From positions 11,150,213 through 11,214,212 of the forward strand of contig OZ234493.1 of assembly GCA_965153455.1 (NCBI GenBank): 64,000 nt of DNA, read 5' to 3'. The notes under the pieces are model-generated. The model was given only the letters and a program-made list of their open reading frames with translations, made no database searches and was not told where the DNA came from. The translations under genes were made by a program, and so were the position numbers. Numbering within the stretch: position 1 is the first letter of the stretch; each line of letters opens with the position of its first letter. Positions 56,793 to 64,000 of this stretch are shown here, piece by piece. Source of the DNA: Sphagnum compactum (taxonomy: Eukaryota; Bryophyta; Sphagnopsida; Sphagnales).

Positions 56793-57467
56793 TTAGCTTG
56801 GTGGAACATTGGAGATGAAAGTCTTCAACGAGGTTGTTGTGGTTTCAGAGTCAAGAGACGCTCCAGCAGGAGCTAGAGCGAATCCAATTCCATGTCTGGA
56901 GTTGGTCTTGAAGCCGGAGATTGCTATGACCGATAGCACCAGACCCACCAAAGGTATGGACTTCACAATGGAGGTGGTGATTCCAGGGTAGAGACAAGTA
57001 GTTATAGGAGGTGTCAAGAGCGAGACAACCACAAGAGCTGTGACGGAGATGGCAGCATTCACGAAATCGCTAAACTTGAGCGTGTATTTCTTCTTATCGT
57101 CGCTACTTAGGCCTGTGAACATGCAGCCCTTCACACCCGCGATGTTGGCAGTCTTGAAATTGGGATTCCACATTCCTCTGGTAGTCACGAATCCGTAGTA
57201 CACTGTGCCATTCTTGTCCTTGCAGCTGTCTGTGAAGGACGTGAAAAAACAAACGAGGCTGAGGACCGAGATGGTGACGGCGGTCAGCACTTTCTCCGTG
57301 CCATGACAGTCTCCATTGTTGGTTGCCAATGGTGCTAGCGCTTGAAGCAGCAGAAAAGTACCGGTAGGAAGCACATTCGCCAATTTGGTGAAAACATCTG
57401 CTGTCGACTCGCGAGATCTCACAAGCTTTACCACTTTGGTGACAATGAATCTCAACACTTTGCTCAT
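56793..57467 (-). CDS. DMP: DUF679 membrane protein (DMP family)
   Basis: DMPs are plant-specific four-pass membrane proteins of the ER, tonoplast or plasma membrane. Members are linked to senescence and membrane remodelling, and DMP8/9 to sperm-egg fusion in Arabidopsis. The frame gives 224 residues from ATG 57467 (MSKVLRFIVTKVV), with four hydrophobic segments at about 34-52 (LPTGTFLLLQALAPL), 62-82, 130-156 and 164-185 (PLVGLVLSVIAISGF). Family signatures are LANVLPTGT, FTSFTDSCKD, GTVYYGFVT and the C-terminal FKTNSRHGIGFA. The gene is intronless, as usual for DMPs. The open frame continues 14 codons upstream without ATG, so 57467 is the natural start. No lesion is seen. Which DMP subgroup, and hence role, cannot be told from here. 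Confidence 0.95.
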   Translation of the reverse strand: MSKVLRFIVTKVVKLVRSRESTADVFTKLANVLPTGTFLLLQALAPLATNNGDCHGTEKVLTAVTISVLSLVCFFTSFTDSCKDKNGTVYYGFVTTRGMWNPNFKTANIAGVKGCMFTGLSSDDKKKYTLKFSDFVNAAISVTALVVVSLLTPPITTCLYPGITTSIVKSIPLVGLVLSVIAISGFKTNSRHGIGFALAPAGASLDSETTTTSLKTFISNVPPS

Positions 57468-57529
57468 CTCGACGGAAGGTGTCGAGGCCGCCGATTGACC
57501 ATCCACCACTGTTGTTGAAGCTTTTCAAG

Positions 57530-57845
57530 ACAGCAGCAACTGTGCAAAATGATCAGGCCGAATTCTCAACTGTAGACCAGGACACCCAATATCTCCGACA
57601 GATCGAGGCTACTAGCTGGGTTCAATCACAATGACAAAAATACTCTCCTTTCGAAACCAACTGCAACAGTTTGTTCTTCGAGATTGTTTCTGGAGTCTCA
57701 TGAGAGCTGGAAACCTTACACCCAAAATCTCCGACAAATTGATACACTTATAGATTGCAATGAAAGCTGCAGATCGAGACGACTGGGGTTCAATCTTCAC
57801 AATTATAAAATAAAAAAACCTTTCTTCTTTTGAAATTACCATTTA
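57530..57845 (-). promoter_or_regulatory. DMP upstream region with partial internal duplication
   Basis: ATCTCCGACAGATCGAGG and ATCTCCGACAAATTGA, each after an ACCCAA block, lie about 140 bp apart. GGGTTCAATC..CAC also occurs twice (about 57618 and 57786). CTATAAGTG (minus strand) near 57748 could be a weak TATA element. No transcription start can be assigned. Confidence 0.35.
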
Positions 57846-58143
57846 TTGCAGTGACATCATGTTGTTCGAGCTCATCAATTCACGTTTCTTGAGGCTTAAT
57901 ATTCTGAGAACGTGAGATTGATAATTTCTGGAGTCGAAGAACGTGATATTCTCCGGGGTGATCTGAGCTAGCTAGACTCACTCGAATCTATTTCTGTCAA
58001 GTAGGCGAAGGAAGGTCAAGCACGCTAGCTGCATCTAATCTTGTCAGATCTTTAGGGCTTCCAAAAGCGCAACATTAGTAAACTAGAATTGTAGTCCAGC
58101 GACCAAAAAAACCACGTTTTTGTATCTTGGAATCTCACCTCCC

Positions 58144-58156
58144 TTTCTCCCTCACT

Positions 58157-58188
<32 letters not shown>

Positions 58189-58335
58189 GTGACTCCCCCA
58201 ATTGAAAACACTTTCTCCCTCACTCACACACACACACACACACACACATAATGACTCCCCCAATTGAAAACACTTTCTCCCTTACTCACACACACACACA
58301 CACACACATAGTGACTCCCCCAATTGAAAACATAT
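58144..58335. repeat. three tandem units of 62-68 bp, each with a (CA)n microsatellite
   Basis: TTTCTCCCTCACTCACACAC starts units at 58144, 58212 and 58274, each ending GACTCCCCCAATTGAAAACA. Length differences lie in the CA tract. This is a microsatellite-bearing minisatellite, non-coding. Confidence 0.9.
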
Positions 58336-58565
58336 TCGCTTACAGACTCCTTGCTTTTTGAAAAACTTGTCAAAAATTGGAAATTATTTGTTTGCCACAT
58401 TTCCACTCTAGTTTTGGTAGAAATTTGGTTTGCATTAAAGCTATCTATAAAGTCAGGCGAGAACGGCCAGTTTTGGCATAATAGGCCATCAAATGCGGAA
58501 CTGCTAATGAAATTTTACAAAACAAAATAACTGGGACTCAAACTAGTTTTTCCACCAGTTTTGGT

Positions 58566-59110
58566 GGTAAATTGAGTTTCATTCCCTTTTTTCCTTTCCT
58601 CAGCACCTTCACTGTTTCTACATATATTTTCACTGCTCCTATCTGTACAACTATTATAGTTACTCTCTAACCTTGTGCATTAAATGCTGAGTTTTAGTAT
58701 TTCATACTGAGATTTAATAAAATTTCCTTACTTTGCATTTACCATTGAAAGAGGGGATAGGGGGTGAAGTCACCTTGTCTTTGGGCCTTCTTTCACCCCA
58801 AACCCTTCTTTCAATGCTATCCATAAAGTAATGAAATTTTATTAAATCTGAGAATGAAACGCTGAAAATCAACATTTAATGGACAACGTTCAAAACTAAT
58901 TCGAGTAGCTTTACAAGTAAGAGCAGTGAAAATATATGCAGCAACAGTGGAGGCCCTCCCCCCCCCCCCCCCCCCCCCAATGCTAATGTTCTTTTTTTTT
59001 TCTTTTTTTTTGGGTGTAGGTTTTTATTTTTTTGAATCTCATCATATTTATGATCAAAGTCAGTGTTCTAGTGCTGTTTTCCTTACTTTATAGATAATTT
59101 TATTTTATAC
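58566..59110. repeat. long foldback (inverted) repeat, arms about 170 bp
   Basis: The left arm at 58566-58737 is the inverse of about 58810-58956 (CATTAAATGCTGAGTTTTAG against CTGAAAATCAACATTTAATG, and others). The centre also pairs: GAAAGAGGGGATAGGGGGTG with TTCACCCCAAACCCTTCTTTC read in reverse. The right side continues to about 59110 with the family sequence seen at 6505-6960 and 60605-60957. A run of 21 C at 58958-58978 replaces about 90 bp present in the other copies. Confidence 0.8.
58958..58978. repeat. poly(C) run of 21
   Basis: An uninterrupted C tract. In the related copy at 60.7 kb the same position holds a short G/C run (about seven bases), so the tract probably grew there while adjacent sequence was lost. 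Assembly or sequencing artefact is possible. Confidence 0.8.
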
Positions 59111-60269
59111 GTTGAATGACCATACTATTTTGCGAAGTCATATTAATTAGTTGTGGGAGTATGTTTTAGGATTTTTTTTAGTGCATTTCTAGGTTGCCTA
59201 TAGGCTGATAAGGAGAGGGTATATGTATACCCTTGATCAGTGTTTCTCAAAAATCAACTAACCAGTCTAGAACCTTAACCAAGGTTCTAAACAATCAAAG
59301 TCAAAACATGGAGTGGTGTATAGTACAACCCATCCATGAGCTATAGTAGAAGAAATTCCATAGCTATGGAATATGATAATAGACTTTATTGGCACCTGTT
59401 TCTGTTTGCTTTTTCCATTGCAACAATATTCCAGCCAGGGGAAGAAGGGGGAAGAGAAGTCTCCACAATATTGTAGAACCTTGACAAATTTGACACATGT
59501 TTGTCAATTAATTAATTAATTTAGAGATATTCATTTTGACAAACTGAATATTCTTGAAATTTCAATATTTTCCTTCACATCATTTTGTTCTTTGAAAAAT
59601 GTTCACAAATTTTGAACATTCCAACAGTTCTGAAAACAGCACCTATAACTAATCTATCTATGAAGGAAGGTAGTTTGTTTTGTTTTGTTTTGTAGACCTG
59701 GGGTACTTCAGATCATGTTCTTGGTGTCTCTGGAAAGCTCTCAATGAGGAGGGGTGCATGGGCTTGGTTCCATGGTGTTTGGACTTCCAGTGCAAAAGTT
59801 TTTGAATATTGAAATTTTTTTTCACTGAAAATTAAATTAAGTTGTAGCTGGAAATTTTGGAGGAGTTGGAATGTGCCTTTGGTGTTGTTGGAAAGATCTT
59901 GATGAGCAGGAGTTAATGGAATTTATGTAGTAAGATTTGGATTCAGAATGTGGGAGATATTAATTTTAAAGTGATTCAAATAAATTCCCAAAAACCTGGT
60001 TTTGGAAGGAAAAATCAGTTGAGGACATGGTAACACTTGGGCCAACAGCACAAGCCACACTAGTTAGTGTTATACTTAATTAGTGTTGTTGAAGCTGATT
60101 ATGGTAGTTAACCGACATAATGTTTTGTCCAATTGAATCCAGTACGTCTCAACTTCTGCAACTTCAAAAGCTTTAGGAGTTGAGGATTGGGGATGGACTC
60201 TAGCAGGTTTGGATTTTCACTTGTCTGCTCCATCTCGATTCTCTACGAACTAAATATATCAGTCGTTGA

Positions 60270-60492
60270 CAAACAAGTACTCTATCACTTTTGATGAGAG
60301 CTTTGAGAAGACAACCCTCTGGGAAAGGAGGCCCCACAATCTTTAGTGTACCAATTGTAGCACGCAAGAAGGTCAATCACAAACAAGTACTCTATCACTT
60401 TTGATGAGAGCTTTGAGAAGACAACCCTCTGGGAAAGGAGGCCACACAATCTTTAGAGTACCAATAGTAGTAGCACGCAAGAAGGTCAATCG
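60270..60492. repeat. tandem duplication, 110 bp unit
   Basis: CAAACAAGTACTCTATCACT begins both units at 60270 and 60380. The two copies differ at only a few positions, including a small insertion of AGT near the end of copy 2. Confidence 0.88.
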
Positions 60493-60604
60493 CGTGGTTT
60501 TGACAAAGTATAGAAAATATGAACAAGATTCGTTTAATTAGCACACCTCAAGCACATTGTTTTGACAAAGGGTAGAGCTAGCTATACACGGTTTGCTACA
60601 TCTA

Positions 60605-60957
60605 GCACTCTATGCACACAATAGAGTTATCCGTAAATTAAGACAAACACAGCACCAGAACCCTAAGTTTGGTCATACAGAGGGTGAGACTCAAAAAAAA
60701 CCTGCAAAAAAGTAGATTAGCATTCAAGGGGGGGATGAAACTCAGAAAACCATCAATCTTCGTGGTAAACTGAGTTTCATCCTGTCTTTCCTTTTTCCTG
60801 AGCGCCTCCACTGCTGCTACATATATTTTCACTGCTCTTAGCTGTACAACTACTATAATTAGTCTCGAACCTTGTGCATTAAATGCTGAGTTTCAGCATT
60901 TCGTACTGCGTTGCAGCATTTTATACTGAGATTTAATAAAATGTCCTTACTTTGCAG
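60605..60957 (+). repeat. dispersed repeat, same family as 6.5 kb and 58.6 kb
   Basis: Single-arm copy. It shares AATGCTGAGTTTCAGCATTT, CTTGTGCATTAAATGCTGAG and AAACTGAGTTTCATC with the other copies and ends at TACTTTGCAG. No coding capacity. Confidence 0.75.
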
Positions 60958-61199
60958 CTGTCGGACTCACAATTGGGTCATGTTGGATGTTATTTAACTC
61001 TAACATATGGAATACATTTGGTCGATCAAATTGGCAAGTCAACTTTTGCTTTTTCACCAAGTTCAGTTTGCAAAGTTGCCAACCCCACATCACCAGTTGC
61101 CAACTTCACATTGCCAACTTGCCAAGTGCACTAAACTGCTTGAAATGCTCTTCAAACTGTGCAGAATTAGAATTTTACAAGCTGCTCATCTTCCGAATG

Positions 61200-64000
61200 G
61201 CTGATGGGTGAAATTGACTAACCAATTGGAATTTTTTTTGGATGGAGAGAACATGACCCCAAGCAATGGATGAAACTAATTTAAATGGATGAATTTAAAT
61301 CCAGTGATTGGATGCATCTGGTGTATTAATTATGGACCCAAATGTAATTATGGAAATTTGATGGATGTGAAATGAACTTATTAGATGAATTATTTCCTTA
61401 GTGGATGAATGGAACAATCTAATGAAATTTCATGCTTTTTCAAATTGAATGGTATATTGCTTCGAGTTTTACTTCATCCATTAAAAATTTGTCTAGATTC
61501 CATGAATGGAATATCATCCATGGATGAATGGATGAACCTTCATTCATAGTTTTTTTTAAATGAAATTTCATGGACTTGAATATGTGTAGGCTTCTAGACT
61601 GAAAGTTTTGTGATATATTACAATGAAATAAAGTTTCGTACATAGGAAATATCATCTTGAATTTTATTTCATGCACAAAATATAGTTTGTTGACATTTTC
61701 ATTCCATGCATTAAAAGTTTGGCCATATTACATGAATGGACATCCATAAGATATCAATTGTGAATTTTCAATGGATGAATGGTTAAACTTTTATGGACAT
61801 AATTTTTTGAAATTTTAGGATGAAATCAAATTCATCCATATAATATTATAATTTGTATTTCATTCATGAAAGTTCTTCCAAATATCATTCATGAGATTTA
61901 GATGGCATTTTAATTCAATCATGTGGCAAGTTTTGTGGCCAACAAAACCCATATTAGCTAACATGTTTTCTCTCATCACATGAGTAACTAGTTTACTCTT
62001 AGCCCCAAACTACAACAACATTATATATATGATGACACTAAGTAGCCATGATGACAAGATGCATCAGCCAAATTGACAGACTAGCTATTGTGTCCAATGA
62101 ATAATATGAGTATGTACTTTGACTTTGTTACAACTATATTTAATAAACATATGTTTAAATTAAAAGTTTAAGTAGATTCATTGAAATACAAGCATATGTC
62201 AAAACCTACAAAATCGATTGTGAATAAATGAAATATTAATTTTTAAAAAAATCAACTCAATGGCACATTAAAAATGTAGTCATAGACTTTCAACTTTTTC
62301 ATATTATAATCAAAATATATTCAACTTTTAATGTAAAAATAAGTTTGAACACCATATTGATTACTTAGTTTCAAATGTATTTGTTACTTATTTTTAATAT
62401 GTTCAAAATTTTCAAATTCTATATTCAACTTATCATGATTTTGCGTTGTCATAATGAGATTTAAAAAGGTTTTGAATTTTTTTTTGGTCTTTCCACTTAA
62501 AATTGCCAAATTTAAAATTTTATTTTTGAACAAATTACTTTTGTTCCTTTTATTTTGCCATGTTTTCACATATTGAAATTTCCATGCATTAAAATTTAGC
62601 CATTTCATCAATTATAATTCATGGATGACATTTTATGGATGTTCATTCATGGAATCTACATGAATTTTGATGAATGAAATCATCTTTGAATGAATGAAAT
62701 AATATGGTCCAAACATTTTTCTAAGACCAATATTTTTTCTTGAAGAGTTCTTGAATTGAATTCATATGAGGAAGTTACATGAGCCCACAAAATAGTATGA
62801 TTTGTAATTTGTAATTTTTGGGATTCACACTTGAAAGGTACAAAAATTCATGTCATTTTGATGTGATTTTATTCGCCATTTACAAAGTATATTATAGGAA
62901 AGAAAGTGATGATTCTTCACAAGTTCAAATCATATGAACATGTGTATCTAGTATTTCAAATGTGCACCATTTTTGCACTAATTGTCATCTTTTTCAATTT
63001 GTGTAAATTGATTTCACTTTGCATTCAAATTTGTGAGCTCCTCCTTGTCCAATCTCGAAACTTTCACCTCCTTTTTTTTTTGTGGGAGTTAGGGATTGTT
63101 CTTTGAGTTTGCCCTCCATTACAAAAAAATTTGGTCACCATAGGATTAGAGACCTGCCACCCACGAGGGTGCGCACCACGAAGAATGGATGGTAAGCTCT
63201 AGTTCCCTAGCTAAGAATGGTGGTTAGTTGCACTGCATACATACTGGGAACCTGGACTTTGGACATGGTCCAGAGTCCAGGACCTGTATATTCAGGTAGG
63301 ATATGGTCCAGGAGAAGAAAATGGCTGCTTTTCATTGGCCGGTCATAAAGATTGGCCCAAGAGGCAGAGTTTTATTTTGTCAAGTATGTGGACTGGTGAT
63401 CATCCCCAGCCCATAATAATTGGCCTGAGTGGCAGGGTTATTACTTATTACCCTGTTTGGCAAGTTAGAACTCGAGGTTCTTATTCTAGACTTCCAGTTC
63501 ATAAAAACCAAACCCCATTTGGATCTGATTTTGGGGAACCCTATAACTAAAACCAAATTTGTATGAGCTAACTTGACATCCTGTAAATTCTCCTTTATTT
63601 ATTTATTTCTTATTCATTAGTACATTTTTCGAATCTACGGTGTGTTCATCAATACATTTTTGCACTATGATTAAAAAATTAAAATTATTTTTTGAAAATT
63701 TAAAGAAAGAGCCAGACCTGGAAACTGAATCCTGGTTCCAATTACATATATAAACCAAATCTGGAACCAATATTTTTTAATTTCTTTTGAGAAAAAAACA
63801 CTAAAACTAAGGGCTAACCAACAGTCAGACTGTTGTTCCCCATGACTCAGACTGAAATGGTAGTAATTTTGCCAAAATACACAGCAAAGTGGTAGTACCA
63901 TTGTTTATTTAGTGTTGTTAATTGTTCCAGTAGCCCCACCAATAAACGTGCAAAATTGAACAGTTTCAGATGAGAGACTAACACCCAACAAATATGGGGT
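61200..64000. other. AT-rich intergenic DNA, nothing recognised
   Basis: The region 61250-61560 and 62590-62700 is rich in ATGGATGAA and its complement (TTCATCCAT), a loose simple repeat that can form small hairpins. The stretch 63150-63560 is GC-richer and contains CCTGGACTTTGGACATGG and GAGTCCAGGACC, but no gene or LTR pair was found. Confidence 0.4.

Noticed and set aside
58200-58406. Minus-strand frame with repeated YVCVCVCV
   Set aside because: Pure by-product of the (CA)n-bearing minisatellite.

Overview
This window is nuclear DNA from a land plant. It has spliced genes with GT-AG introns, plant-only families (DYW-type PPR, DUF679/DMP, CYP71-clan P450) and very long AT-rich intergenic tracts made of decayed transposable elements and tandem repeats. 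The PLS repeats of the PPR relic and two of the transposon-protein relics remind me of fern sequences, so a fern with a large genome is my best guess. That is inference from memory and was not checked.

Layout. 0.9-3.35 kb: a broken DYW-class PPR gene (minus strand). 3.9-5.8 kb: degenerate tandem repeats and a 69-74 bp minisatellite. 6.5-10.9 kb: repeat-derived DNA with a young 223 bp tandem duplication. 11.4-12.74 kb: an unrecognised reading frame of 262 codons whose homology-free continuation is broken by one stop and one frameshift. 14.5-22.1 kb: repeats and a decayed C2H2-zinc-finger gene, probably transposon-borne, split by a 3,669 bp CACTA transposon with a 3 bp target duplication. 24.4-29.6 kb: tandem arrays and a decayed transposase-like gene. 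29.6-31.8 kb: one clear end of a second CACTA element of the same family, in the opposite orientation. 33.4-35.5 kb: an intact three-exon cytochrome P450 (plus). 36.2-42.4 kb: a twelve-exon isoprenylcysteine methylesterase-like gene (minus), with a duplicated copy of one exon downstream. 44.1-49.6 kb: an intact twelve-exon FAD-dependent monooxygenase of the EMB2421 type (plus). 49.6-56.8 kb: repeat DNA. 56.8-57.5 kb: an intact intronless DMP membrane-protein gene (minus). 57.5-64 kb: microsatellites, a long foldback repeat with related copies, and AT-rich repeat DNA.

Four genes look functional: the P450, the ICME-like esterase, the FAD monooxygenase and the DMP. The esterase and the monooxygenase are divergent, with about 1.6 kb between their start codons and telo-box-like motifs next to both. 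I reconstructed their splice forms by hand; the summed exon lengths are multiples of three and conserved motifs run across every junction. The P450 and DMP show no functional link to neighbours. The most interesting items are the nested CACTA insertion whose removal restores a reading frame, a four-copy tandem array of 5' splice sites in intron 1 of the monooxygenase, the unrecognised gene at 11.4 kb, the long foldback repeat at 58.6 kb and the duplicated esterase exon.
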